Shown here one piece after another: positions 39,219-48,171 of a stretch of 49,694 nucleotides of DNA (position 1 is the first letter of the stretch; every line of letters starts with the position of its first letter). Made by a program: the position numbers and the translations under genes. The notes beneath the pieces are model-generated. The model saw only the letters and a program-made list of their open reading frames with translations. It was not told the DNA's origin and made no database searches. Source of the stretch: an uncultured Eubacteriales bacterium (GTDB lineage: Bacteria > Bacillota > Clostridia > Oscillospirales > CAG-272); NCBI GenBank assembly GCA_934365155.1, contig CAKRMZ010000007.1:1-49694 (forward strand), read 5' to 3'.

Positions 39219-40958
39219 ATGAAAAAATTAATGATCGGCAACGAAGCAGTTGCCAGAGGATTATATGAGGGCGGATGCAGTGTGATATCCAGTTATCCCG
39301 GAACCCCCTCTACGGAAATTACCGAATTTTTTGCAAAATATGATGATGTATACTGTGAGTGGGCTCCGAACGAAAAGGTCGCTATGGAGGTTGCATTCGG
39401 TGCATCCTTGGCGGGTAAGAGAAGTGCCTGCGCCATGAAGCATGTCGGACTGAACGTAGCGGCGGATCCGCTGTTTACGCTTTCTTATACCGGAGTAACC
39501 GGAGGTCTTGTGATTTGCGTAGCAGACGACCCCGGAATGCACTCTTCGCAGAATGAGCAGGATTCCCGCCATTATGCAATTGCATCAAAAGTGCCGATGC
39601 TTGAGCCGGCTGATTCCAAGGAGGCGTTGCTGTTCTCAAAAAGCGCCTTTTCTCTGTCGGAGCATTTTGATACACCGGTTATTTTGCGCATGTGCACGCG
39701 GATTGCTCATTCTCAAAGTATCGTTTCCACCGGAGATCGGGAGCCGTTTGAAGGATACTCTTATCAAAAGCAACCGCAAAAATATATTATGATGCCGGGA
39801 AATGCCATTAAGCGTCATCCCTTTGTGGAGGAGCGCACGGAAAAGTTGCGCAATTTTGCAGAGGATTGCATCTATAACCGGGTTGAAATGGGCGGAACGG
39901 ATATCGGTATTATCACTTCCGGTACATCGTATCAGTATGTGAAGGAAGTTTTCGGCGAGCAGGTAAGCGTGCTAAAATTAGGAATGATTCATCCGATGCC
40001 CACAAAGCGGATCCGTGATTTTGCGTCGAGGGTGAAAAAACTTTATGTTATTGAGGAACTGGATGCCGTCATTGAAACGCACTGCCGTTCAATCGGTGTA
40101 GACGTTATCGGAAAGTCCCTGTTTTCACTTCTCGGAGAATTTTCGCAAAAATCGATTGCCGCGGCGTTCGGCTTGAAAGAAAAGGATTATGTTACAGCCG
40201 ATTCCGAAATTCCGATGCGCCCGCCGGTGATGTGTGCCGGATGTCCGCACCGCGGTATGTACTATACCTTAGCCAAAAATAAGATTACGGTTCTCGGTGA
40301 TATCGGTTGCTATACTCTCGGCGCACAGCCTCCGCTTTCGGCGCTGGATTCTACTCTTTGCATGGGTGCATCCGTGTCGGGACTGCACGGGTTTAATAAA
40401 GCGGGAAATGGGAAAAATGAAAATAAAAGCGTATGTGTAATCGGTGATTCGACCTTTATGCATTCCGGTATGACCGGGCTTGCCAATATTGCGTATAACG
40501 GCTCCGCTTCTACCGTAATTATTTTGGATAATTCCATTACCGGTATGACGGGACATCAGCAGAATCCTACCACCGGCTATACCATAAAAGGAGACCCGAC
40601 TGCTAAAATCGATTTGGAAACTCTTTGCCGTGCGATGGGAATCGAACGTGTCCGTGTGGTGGATCCGTATGATCTTGCAGCCTGTGAAGCGGCTATAAAA
40701 GAGGAACTGGCTGTTGACGAGCCGTCCGTAATTATTTCCCGCCGTCCTTGTGTGCTACTCAAATATGTGAAAGCAAAATCTCCCGTGACAATTTCTGAGA
40801 CGAAATGTCGCGGATGCAAGAAATGTATGGGACTCGGATGTCCGGCAATCAGCTTTAAAAACAAAAAAGCAGTGATTGACCCGACTCTTTGTGTCGGGTG
40901 CAAGGTTTGCATGCAGCTTTGCGCTTTCGGCGCAATCGAAAGTGAGGCGAATGATTAA
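39219..40958 (+). CDS. iorA: Indolepyruvate ferredoxin oxidoreductase, alpha subunit
   Basis: 579 aa. TPP-dependent oxidative decarboxylation of aryl pyruvates to aryl-acetyl-CoA with ferredoxin. N-terminal pyrimidine-binding part (GGCSVISSYPGTPSTEITEF; CAMKHVGLNVAADP), C-terminal TPP domain (GDIGCYTLGAQPPL; GDSTFMHSGMTGLANIAY; NSITGMTGHQQNPTTG), and two 4Fe-4S sites at the end (CRGCKKC and CVGCKVCMQLC). It starts 1 nt after the ligase stop, with AGGAG inside the previous gene, and overlaps iorB as TAATG. Confidence 0.96.
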   Translation: MKKLMIGNEAVARGLYEGGCSVISSYPGTPSTEITEFFAKYDDVYCEWAPNEKVAMEVAFGASLAGKRSACAMKHVGLNVAADPLFTLSYTGVTGGLVICVADDPGMHSSQNEQDSRHYAIASKVPMLEPADSKEALLFSKSAFSLSEHFDTPVILRMCTRIAHSQSIVSTGDREPFEGYSYQKQPQKYIMMPGNAIKRHPFVEERTEKLRNFAEDCIYNRVEMGGTDIGIITSGTSYQYVKEVFGEQVSVLKLGMIHPMPTKRIRDFASRVKKLYVIEELDAVIETHCRSIGVDVIGKSLFSLLGEFSQKSIAAAFGLKEKDYVTADSEIPMRPPVMCAGCPHRGMYYTLAKNKITVLGDIGCYTLGAQPPLSALDSTLCMGASVSGLHGFNKAGNGKNENKSVCVIGDSTFMHSGMTGLANIAYNGSASTVIILDNSITGMTGHQQNPTTGYTIKGDPTAKIDLETLCRAMGIERVRVVDPYDLAACEAAIKEELAVDEPSVIISRRPCVLLKYVKAKSPVTISETKCRGCKKCMGLGCPAISFKNKKAVIDPTLCVGCKVCMQLCAFGAIESEAND

Positions 40959-41530
40959 TGAAAACAGTCAATATCATGATTGTAGGCGTAGGCGGTCAGG
41001 GAAGTCTGTTAGCCAGCAAATTACTCGGTAATTTGCTGTTGGAAGAGAACTATGATGTGAAGGTATCCGAGGTGCACGGCATGAGCCAGCGCGGCGGATC
41101 GGTTGTGACGTATGTGCGGTTCGGCCAAAAGGTATATTCGCCGATTATTACCCAAGGAGAAGCAGACTATATTATTTCGTTTGAAAAATTAGAAGCTGCT
41201 CGCTATGCGTCCTATCTTTCAAAGGGTGGCAAGATAATCACGAATACACAGCAGATCGATCCGATGCCTGTGATTACCGGTGCGGCAGCTTACCCGGAAA
41301 CGGTGCTGGATGAATTACGTGCCAAAGGCGTTTTTGTAGATGCGATTGATGCGTTGTCGTTGGCTGTGAAAGCCGGTTCGCCGAAGGCTGTAAATATTGT
41401 TTTGATGGGACGTTTGGCAAAATATTTTGATATCCCGAAAGAAAAATGGTTAGAGGCTGTTCGCAGAACGGTTGCGCCGAAATATGTCGAACTGAATGAA
41501 AAAGCATTTTTACTGGGATACGAGGATTGA
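40958..41530 (+). CDS. iorB: Indolepyruvate ferredoxin oxidoreductase, beta subunit
   Basis: 190 aa, the gamma-type domain of 2-oxoacid:ferredoxin oxidoreductases. GVGGQGSLLASKLLGNLLLE at the N-terminus and SEVHGMSQRGGSVVTYVRFG are signature stretches. Overlaps iorA by 1 nt, so subunits are made in equal ratio. Confidence 0.96.
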   Translation: MKTVNIMIVGVGGQGSLLASKLLGNLLLEENYDVKVSEVHGMSQRGGSVVTYVRFGQKVYSPIITQGEADYIISFEKLEAARYASYLSKGGKIITNTQQIDPMPVITGAAAYPETVLDELRAKGVFVDAIDALSLAVKAGSPKAVNIVLMGRLAKYFDIPKEKWLEAVRRTVAPKYVELNEKAFLLGYED

Positions 41531-41551
41531 GATGAGCGGAGGAGTTTTGCA

Positions 41552-42850
41552 GTGAATTATTATCAGAAAGAAATAGAGACTGCTTCGCGGGAGCAAATTC
41601 GGACATGGCAGAGCGAGCGACTGAGAGAAACCGTGAAAAGGGTCTATAATAATGTCGAGCTCTACCGCCGCCGAATGGACGAAGCCGGCGTTCGGCCGGA
41701 GGATATTCAGTCCGTTGACGATTTGGTCAAATTGCCTTTTACCAGCAAGCAAGATTTAAGAGATACATATCCTTACGGTTTGTTTGCCGCTCCGCTGGAT
41801 GATGTAGTACGGCTGCACGCTTCCAGCGGTACGACGGGAAAACAGATTGTAGTGGGATATACACAAAATGATCTGGAAATCTGGGATACGATTTGTGCGC
41901 GCGCACTGGTGGCAGCCGGTGCTTCAAGGAGTGACAAGGTGCATGTTTCCTACGGTTACGGCTTGTTTACCGGAGGACTCGGACTGCACGGAGGTTCGCA
42001 AAAGCTCGGTTGCACGACAATACCGGTATCCTCGGGCAATACCGCTCGCCAGTTGACGATTATGCAGGATTTCGGTTCGACGATTTTAGCTTGTACGCCG
42101 TCTTATGCTATGTATCTCGGAGAAAGTGCTCAGAAGGCCGGAATCGATACGGAAAAGCTGCCGCTTCGTGCCGGAATCTTCGGAGCAGAGGCGTGGACCG
42201 AGGAAATGCGGAATGAGATCGAAGCGCTTTTGCATATTAAAGCATATGATATTTACGGCCTGACGGAAATTATGGGGCCGGGCGTCGCTTATGAATGCGC
42301 GGAGCAAAACGGAATGCACGTTAACGAAGATCACTTTATTATTGAAATCATTGACCCGGATACCGGGCGGCCTCTCCCTCCCGGAGAAAAAGGCGAGATT
42401 GTATTTTCCTGTATTACAAAGGAAGCATTTCCGCTTTTGCGCTTCCGCACCAAAGACATCGGCATGATCAATGACACCCCCTGTTCATGCGGACGCAGTT
42501 TTGTGAGAATGTCCAAACCCATGGGCCGCACCGATGATATGCTGATTATTCGCGGTGTAAATGTTTTTCCCAGTCAGATTGAGACTGTGTTGCTTCAGGA
42601 CGGACACTCTCCGAATTATCAGATCATTGTAGACCGCGTCGGTGTTTTGGATACGCTTGAGGTACAAGTGGAAATGAATGAACAGCATTTTTCTGATACT
42701 GTTTCAACCGTTCACCGGATGGAAACGGAGTTAGCCGATCACTTGAAATCTTTGCTTGGAATAGCAGCGAAGGTGCGTCTGGTTTCTCCCAATACCATTG
42801 CCCGTTCAGAGGGAAAAGCAAAGCGCGTTATTGATAAACGAAATATTTAA
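41552..42850 (+). CDS. Phenylacetate-CoA ligase-type aryl-CoA ligase (2)
   Basis: 432 aa, same family and same motifs as the ligase before iorA: RLHASSGTTGKQIVVGYTQN, SYGYGLFTGGLGLHGG, YDIYGLTEIMGPGV and GRTDDMLIIRGVNVFPSQIE. The two differ throughout, so this is an old duplication, probably with different side-chain preference (for example phenyl- versus indoleacetate). GTG start with GGAGGAG 7 nt upstream. Confidence 0.92.
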   Translation: MNYYQKEIETASREQIRTWQSERLRETVKRVYNNVELYRRRMDEAGVRPEDIQSVDDLVKLPFTSKQDLRDTYPYGLFAAPLDDVVRLHASSGTTGKQIVVGYTQNDLEIWDTICARALVAAGASRSDKVHVSYGYGLFTGGLGLHGGSQKLGCTTIPVSSGNTARQLTIMQDFGSTILACTPSYAMYLGESAQKAGIDTEKLPLRAGIFGAEAWTEEMRNEIEALLHIKAYDIYGLTEIMGPGVAYECAEQNGMHVNEDHFIIEIIDPDTGRPLPPGEKGEIVFSCITKEAFPLLRFRTKDIGMINDTPCSCGRSFVRMSKPMGRTDDMLIIRGVNVFPSQIETVLLQDGHSPNYQIIVDRVGVLDTLEVQVEMNEQHFSDTVSTVHRMETELADHLKSLLGIAAKVRLVSPNTIARSEGKAKRVIDKRNI

Positions 42851-42871
42851 ATATTTAAGGAGGAGTTTCAT

Positions 42872-43303
42872 ATGGCGATTCATCAATTGTCTCTTTTCTT
42901 GGAAAACCGCCCCTGTCAATTGGTTACGGTAACTGATATTCTTTATCGAGAAGGCATCAACATTCGGGCAATGTCGTTAGCGGATACACAGGATTTTGGC
43001 ATTTTGCGGCTGATTGTAGACGATGCGGATCGTGCAAAACAGGTTTTAAAAGCCGATAATTGCATTGTTTCGCTGACCGATGTTGTGGCAGTTGCCATTG
43101 AAGACCGACCGGGAGCCCTTGCGGCAGTGACAAAAATTTTGGCAGAGCATGAAGTCAATATTGAATATATGTATGCGTTTGTCACAACGTCCAAGGAATA
43201 CGCATGTGTGGTGCTGCGGGTCAATAATAACGACAGGGCGGAGCAGTTGCTCTTATCTGCCGGTATCCGTTTAGTCACTACGGAAGATGTAAAAAAATTG
43301 TGA
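42872..43303 (+). CDS. Tandem ACT-domain protein
   Basis: 143 aa, two ACT domains back to back (LSLFLENRPCQLVTVTDILY; VAVAIEDRPGALAAVTKILA). ACT domains bind amino acids; here a free-standing sensor likely reports aromatic amino acid levels to the ligases or IOR. AAGGAGGAG before ATG. Last gene of the operon, followed by a strong terminator. Confidence 0.9.
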   Translation: MAIHQLSLFLENRPCQLVTVTDILYREGINIRAMSLADTQDFGILRLIVDDADRAKQVLKADNCIVSLTDVVAVAIEDRPGALAAVTKILAEHEVNIEYMYAFVTTSKEYACVVLRVNNNDRAEQLLLSAGIRLVTTEDVKKL

Positions 43304-43310
43304 TATAAAA

Positions 43311-43347
43311 AACGTCCGTGAAGCACAACGCTTCACGGACGTTTTTT
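43311..43347. terminator. Strong bidirectional terminator after the ior operon
   Basis: AACGTCCGTGAAGC and GCTTCACGGACGTT form a perfect 14-bp stem with loop ACAAC, T tract on the plus side and A tract before it. Confidence 0.95.
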
Positions 43348-43392
43348 ATAAAGCAGATAACATTCCGGGCAGATGGACGGAAGGGGAATCCT

Positions 43393-44172
43393 TCAATCAA
43401 AATCCTGTTTCATGGAAACTTGTCCGAATAAATGGTTGAGTCGCTTGCTGCGGAGAGCGCTTTCCTGAACGGACTGTTCGACTTTAATATATCCGGAGGG
43501 GGCCACGGGCGCGATGACCGTGTAATCGACCAACCGTTTTCCATTGTATTTTAATGTTTGAAAGGTTTGAATTTTGCTTTCGGTTTTTGAACTGACTTGA
43601 ATGCATCTGTCACCGGTATAGATATAAGAGGTCTTCGGAAAATCATTTAAATATTGAGTTCCTTCGAAGGACCAGTCGTTCAGAGCCATATACCGAATTA
43701 CCGTGTCGAACACAAAGGGGTCGTTGCTTTGACTTTTATCCAGTGCATTTAAGGGAACCGTCGTCGGATACAAAACAGACGGCTCACCTACGTTTCTGCA
43801 GGTGAGGTCCAAAAAAGAAATCAGCTCATAAACGCCGAGCATTCCGGAATGGGGAACAGGAATTTTCGTCCAGTACATTTCGGTTTCTTTGTTTTCCGTT
43901 CCTTCTTTGATGGCTTTTGAAAGCTGATGATATATATCCGGAGAGATCCACATTCCGATGAGCTTCAGATTTTTATGAATTACATCATAAAGATAACTGA
44001 ATATCTGGTTATTACGCAAAGTCTGCAGTACAGAATCTGCCGTAAGTTTAGACACTATTTCCGCTTCAACACAATATCTTTCACCAATTTCTTTATTGGT
44101 ACAGCCGCACCCGTGCTCTACGGCCATTTTAATATGCTGCACGAAATCTTCCTGCAAATAAAAGTTTGACAT
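43393..44172 (-). CDS. Hypothetical protein divergent from an XRE regulator
   Basis: 259 aa, not recognised. Soluble, no signal or membrane helix. It begins with a helical segment holding a CGC cluster (VEHGCGCTNKEIGERYCVEA) and includes a Trp-rich middle (MYWTKIPVPHSG; MALNDWSFEGTQYLN). ATG 44172 is set by AAAGGA about 9 nt upstream. It is divergent from the regulator at 44346 and convergent with the ior operon. The pairing hints that the regulator controls it. Confidence 0.65.
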   Translation of the reverse strand: MSNFYLQEDFVQHIKMAVEHGCGCTNKEIGERYCVEAEIVSKLTADSVLQTLRNNQIFSYLYDVIHKNLKLIGMWISPDIYHQLSKAIKEGTENKETEMYWTKIPVPHSGMLGVYELISFLDLTCRNVGEPSVLYPTTVPLNALDKSQSNDPFVFDTVIRYMALNDWSFEGTQYLNDFPKTSYIYTGDRCIQVSSKTESKIQTFQTLKYNGKRLVDYTVIAPVAPSGYIKVEQSVQESALRSKRLNHLFGQVSMKQDFD

Positions 44173-44345
44173 AGAAATGCGTCCTTTAATATTTATAGAT
44201 TTGTAGGTATAATACAGGACCGGCAAGGCAATATATATTTATAATACGTGTTGAGACAAAAATTGATACTATAAATACGCTATATTGCAAGATTGCGATA
44301 GTATAATTATAAATATTGATTGTTTTGATGTTGAGTGGGGATGTA
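44173..44345. promoter_or_regulatory. Divergent intergenic region with a possible operator
   Basis: 173 nt, AT-rich. GGTATAATAC (near 44207-44216) reads as an extended -10 on both strands. Near 44279-44305, CTATATTGC and GCGATAG form an imperfect inverted repeat just upstream of TATAAT on the plus strand. No strong -35 elements. Confidence 0.35.
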
Positions 44346-44660
44346 ATGTACGTTGATTTTGAACCTTTGTTTCGCCAACGGTTGGTTGAATTGCGCAGTT
44401 TGAAAGATATTTCTGCGCGGGATTTAAGTCTCTCCTTAGGGCAAAGTGATAGTTATATCAACAAGATTGAAAATGGAAAAATGTTGCCGTCTATGGGAAT
44501 CTTTTTCTGCATCTGCAATTATTTTAATATTCATCCCAGAGATTTTTTTGATGATCGAAAATCGCAACCCGAACTGATTCAAAAAATTGACGAAAAGTTA
44601 TTGTTGCTGACAGACGAGCAGTTATCGGCGTTGAGTATGTTGCTAAATGATATCCATTAA
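44346..44660 (+). CDS. XRE-family transcriptional regulator
   Basis: 104 aa, one helix-turn-helix at about residues 10-65 (RLVELRSLKDISARDLSLSL, GQSDSYINKIENGKMLPSMG) and a short helical tail. No sensor domain. ATG 44346 has GGGGAT upstream; ATG-like starts at 44316 are less likely. Probably controls itself and the divergent gene. Confidence 0.85.
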   Translation: MYVDFEPLFRQRLVELRSLKDISARDLSLSLGQSDSYINKIENGKMLPSMGIFFCICNYFNIHPRDFFDDRKSQPELIQKIDEKLLLLTDEQLSALSMLLNDIH

Positions 44661-44761
44661 TCATCTTGATCACATAATAACACATTTTTTACAAAAAATC
44701 AATATTATTGATAAAAAATACAAAAGATCGCTGAAAATTAAAATACTTTATCTTACGCAAA

Positions 44762-44795
44762 AAGGACCGCTAAGCATACAGCTTTAGCGGTCCTT
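44762..44795. terminator. Bidirectional terminator
   Basis: AAGGACCGCTAA pairs with TTAGCGGTCCTT around a 10-nt loop. On the minus strand the T tract TTTTTGCG follows, ending the 44817 gene; it can also end the XRE transcript. Confidence 0.88.
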
Positions 44796-44816
44796 AAATT
44801 GTTTTTAAGTGAATAT

Positions 44817-45269
44817 TTACAGATAGGATTTCAGTTTATTGATATTTTGCTCTTCAAAGGTGACAACATCGTTTGCCAATGCGGCGGTTTCGGAAATATC
44901 CGGGGCATCCTTGTGTTGCGTAATTTTCTTTTTCATATTGATAATGCCCATTGTGGATCCATTAATCATCAGCTCGGCTAATTTTTGCGTGGATTTATCC
45001 GCCATGGTGTTCATATGAATGCCGATTTCACTCGGAATTTTGGCAAAGACCGTCGTTTTCGGAACGGCAGCGTTCATCTGTCCCAATCGTTTTGCGGCTT
45101 CATTGGCGAATTGCTGGTACTGGTTCATCTGTGCGGTCAGATCTGAGCGGAAATTAACATCGTTTACTTTGGGCATGAGAGTAATGATGCTTTCGATTCC
45201 CATTGTAACGTTTTTATAGATGTCGCCGAGCAGTTCTTCACTCGGACTTTGCTGTTCTTGATTTTTCAT
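44817..45269 (-). CDS. Hypothetical helical-bundle protein
   Basis: 150 aa, all-helical by appearance, Met/Gln/Asn-rich, no signal or membrane segment. The layout looks like a four-helix bundle of the ferritin-like or DUF2383-like type (NVTMGIESIITLMPKVNDVN; QMNQYQQFANEAAKRLGQMN; INMKKKITQHKDAPDISETA), but no metal-binding E-x-x-H pairs are clear, so this is only a fold guess. GGAGAAG before ATG. Its own terminator follows. Confidence 0.65.
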   Translation of the reverse strand: MKNQEQQSPSEELLGDIYKNVTMGIESIITLMPKVNDVNFRSDLTAQMNQYQQFANEAAKRLGQMNAAVPKTTVFAKIPSEIGIHMNTMADKSTQKLAELMINGSTMGIINMKKKITQHKDAPDISETAALANDVVTFEEQNINKLKSYL

Positions 45270-45501
45270 AGACTTCTCCTTTTGATCTTTTGGATGATAT
45301 TGCTATTATTTCGCATTTTACACCGGATTATACGGAGAAATACGCAAAAGAAACAGTTGACATGCTTTATTGCCCAAGGTATAATTAAGGCATCTGACGC
45401 ACGGCACAAAAAAGCTGTGGCATATTTGTTTTGTATGATTAAAAATTCAAAATATTGAAGAGAATATTCGGGAAACGAAATGGAAAAACGGAGGTGCATT
45501 C

Positions 45502-47430
45502 ATGGAGGCCATGAAGAAAAGCACGGTGCTTCTTTGGATTAGAATATTGGGGGCCCTTTTTTGTACGTATTCGCTGTCATGGATTTTGCCGATCGGCGGC
45601 AATTTGATTGCAATTAATTACAGTGTTGTTTCGGTTTTGCTGGCGGTACTCTTTTTTCTGTTTCTGCGTCGCGCATTTAACGGAGCAGACCGACGGAGCG
45701 TTTGTATATCGGTGATTTTCGGTACCGTATTTGCCTTGATGTTGCTTCTCGGTGTACAGATGAACCAATCGGATTCTCTTCGGGCTTTGAAAAGCTTTCG
45801 GTTTGTGCCGGCTTTTATCGGCGCTTCCTTGCTTTGCACGGCTGCGGTCCATGCACTTTTGACCGCTTCGGCTCGGTATGCAACGGGATATTCGGAGGCG
45901 AAGGAACATTGGTTTTTCCGTGCGGATAAAAAAATGTTTTTTCTTATCTGGGCCGTTATCTTTATTTGTTGGATCCCATGCTTTTTAGCAACATATCCGG
46001 GCGTATTCGCCTATGATGGAGTGACGCAGATTTTTGATGTGGCGGGTGGTCGGCTCAGCGCATTGCATCCGGTATTGCACAGCTATTTTATTGCAGGATG
46101 TTTTGCAATCGGAGCTCTGTTTGACTCTCTTCGGGCGGGAATGGCCATTTATTCGATTCTGCAAATGCTGTTTTTCTCCATGACGCTCAGTTTTGCCTGC
46201 CATGCTATGCGCCGGCACCGTATGCCGTATTGGCTTTGCGTATTTTCCGTCCTCTTTTTTGCACTGCAGCCGATGTTTCCGGTGATGGCAGTGAGTTCGA
46301 CAAAAGACATTTTTTTTGCATGCGCCATTATTCTGCTTTGTATTTGTATTTGGGATGCGTCATCGGATTCCAAGGCTTTTTTTGCTTCCCGCGCACAGCA
46401 GGTTCGGCTGGTGCTTTTGACGTTTTTTGTGTTTGTAACAAAAAACAACGGCGTATTTTTCTTTTTGCTGGCTCTGCCGTTTTTAATCATTCTTCTGCGC
46501 GGGCACCGAGTGCGCTTTACGGTATTATGCATGATTCCCGTGGCGCTGTATTTGATCTATACCGGTCCCGTATACCGGATGCTCGGAATCGCAAAAGGGA
46601 ATTTCAGGGAAGCCCTCAGTGTACCGATCCAGCAAATTGCCCGTACGGTAAAGGTGTACGGTGATGAGATCAGCGAAGAGGATTATGAGCGGATTTATCG
46701 CTATATACCCAAGGACAAACTTCAATCCTATCAACCTCACATTTCGGATTTTGTAAAAAATTATTTTGATACGGAACAGCTTATGGCGAACAAATGGGAT
46801 TTTGTTTCGTTGTATTTAAAGCTTGGCATCCGTTATCCAAAAACATATGTTGAGGCAGTTCTTTCCCTGAGCTTAGGGATGTGGTATCCGGATGCGGATT
46901 ATCAAAGCCCGAATGCTATCTATCCTTATTGGTATATGGAGTTTGATAATAAGGATTTTGTTTGCGCGGCAGGGGATCGCGGACCGAAGGAATTTTCTTG
47001 GCCTGTTTTGCAAAGCTGCTATGATAAGCTTCGAGAATTTTTCACGACAGAGCGGGTGTTTTTAGAGCGGCATTCGCTGTGGCCGTCGCTTGAGAATTTT
47101 TATCGGGATATTTCCATGAATCAAGCTTTCCACCGTGTTCCCGTATTGTCCATGACCATGAGCTGCGGATTCCCGTTTTGGATGATGCTGTTTGCTACGG
47201 CGCTTCTGATCTATCGCCGTGCCTATCGAGGACTTTGTCCCTTTGTCTTTATGTTTGCATTTTGGGTGACGCTTTGTTTGAGCCCCGCAGTGATTTATCG
47301 CTATGCATTGCCCTTGACACTCTCTCTGCCGCTCTTTTGTGCGTATGTGTTTACGGCACTCCGTCAGCCTGCAGAGAAAAAGGCAGAGAATGTTTTGCCG
47401 AATGCAGAGAATGCTTTGCCGAATGTTTAA
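45502..47430 (+). CDS. DUF6020-like polytopic membrane protein
   Basis: 642 aa, about 12 membrane helices and one long outer loop (about residues 375-520). The region FATYPGVFAYDG-like (FLATYPGVFAYDGVTQIFDV), ALHPVLHSYFIAG and VSSTKDIFFACAIILL resemble the DUF6020 family, whose members look like membrane glycosyltransferases of the GT-C kind; function unproven. The C-terminus has a duplicated unit AENVLPN/AENALPN (near 47388-47427). GGAGGTGC before the start at 45502. Single-gene unit. Confidence 0.78.
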   Translation: MEAMKKSTVLLWIRILGALFCTYSLSWILPIGGNLIAINYSVVSVLLAVLFFLFLRRAFNGADRRSVCISVIFGTVFALMLLLGVQMNQSDSLRALKSFRFVPAFIGASLLCTAAVHALLTASARYATGYSEAKEHWFFRADKKMFFLIWAVIFICWIPCFLATYPGVFAYDGVTQIFDVAGGRLSALHPVLHSYFIAGCFAIGALFDSLRAGMAIYSILQMLFFSMTLSFACHAMRRHRMPYWLCVFSVLFFALQPMFPVMAVSSTKDIFFACAIILLCICIWDASSDSKAFFASRAQQVRLVLLTFFVFVTKNNGVFFFLLALPFLIILLRGHRVRFTVLCMIPVALYLIYTGPVYRMLGIAKGNFREALSVPIQQIARTVKVYGDEISEEDYERIYRYIPKDKLQSYQPHISDFVKNYFDTEQLMANKWDFVSLYLKLGIRYPKTYVEAVLSLSLGMWYPDADYQSPNAIYPYWYMEFDNKDFVCAAGDRGPKEFSWPVLQSCYDKLREFFTTERVFLERHSLWPSLENFYRDISMNQAFHRVPVLSMTMSCGFPFWMMLFATALLIYRRAYRGLCPFVFMFAFWVTLCLSPAVIYRYALPLTLSLPLFCAYVFTALRQPAEKKAENVLPNAENALPNV

Positions 47431-47584
47431 AAAATATTGTTTCAGAGGCGTTTTTCTTTGGGAAAGACGCCTCATTGATTTGTCTTTTCGCCGCTTGCAT
47501 TGTGATGAAAGAATTTTCCTGCCGCGCCCTGTCAATATATCCCCGAATATCCGCATAAATACGGGAAAGTGTAAAAAAATTATA

Positions 47585-47613
47585 TTGACAACCCGGCCAC
47601 TGTGTGATATACT
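47585..47613 (+). promoter_or_regulatory. Promoter of the rpmG-secE-nusG-rplK-rplA block
   Basis: TTGACA (47585-47590), 17 nt, TATACT (47608-47613). The leader to rpmG (about 140 nt) starts with CTCTT/AAGAG plus a T-rich run (47622-47644), which resembles a weak early terminator, and contains an AATGCGG/CCGCATT hairpin (47662-47692). No other gene is seen in the 328 nt before rpmG. Confidence 0.88.
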
Positions 47614-47758
47614 GATGTCACCTCTTCCGTAAAGAGTTCTTTTTTTGCGGCTTTTTATGGGAATGCGGTTGCAAAGGGAATCCGCATTTGTCATGAGGGA
47701 GGCTAAAGCGCAGTGATATATCATATCCTGTGACCAAAAACTATAGGAGGTGCCTAAC

Positions 47759-47908
47759 ATGAGAGTAAAGATCACGCTTGCTTGCAGTGAATGTAAACAA
47801 AGAAATTACGACACGACCAAGAATAAGAAGAACGACCCGGATCGGATCGAACTGAATAAATATTGCAGATTCTGCCGTAAACACACACTGCACAAGGAAA
47901 CAAAATAA
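47759..47908 (+). CDS. rpmG: Ribosomal protein bL33
   Basis: 49 aa. MRVKITLACSECKQRNYDTT then YCRFCRKHTLHKETK; two CxxC pairs make it the zinc-binding form. AGGAGGTG 8 nt before ATG. First gene of the block. Confidence 0.96.
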   Translation: MRVKITLACSECKQRNYDTTKNKKNDPDRIELNKYCRFCRKHTLHKETK

Positions 47909-47919
47909 GGAGGAGCGCA

Positions 47920-48111
47920 ATGGGACAGAAAATTGCAAAATTCTTCCGCGATTATAAGAGCGAATTTAAAAAGATTGTATGGCCTACATGGCCTCAGGTT
48001 GTCAAAAACACATCGATCGTTTTGGTGGTTGTGATTGCCGCTGCCCTTTGCATCGGTCTTTTGGATTACGCGTTTAGTCAATCTCTGCTTTGGCTGAGCA
48101 AGCTGATTTAA
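47920..48111 (+). CDS. secE: Protein translocase subunit SecE
   Basis: 63 aa, the short single-helix form. Amphipathic start (KIAKFFRDYKSEFKKIVWPT) with the conserved VWPT, then one membrane helix (SIVLVVVIAAALCIGLLDYA). Clamps SecY in the export channel. AGGAGG lies 7 nt upstream. Confidence 0.96.
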   Translation: MGQKIAKFFRDYKSEFKKIVWPTWPQVVKNTSIVLVVVIAAALCIGLLDYAFSQSLLWLSKLI

Positions 48112-48171
48112 GATTGTTTTGTCAAGCAATGTTTGTTTTTCGACGTTTAAATTTTGTTTTAGGAGTTAATC

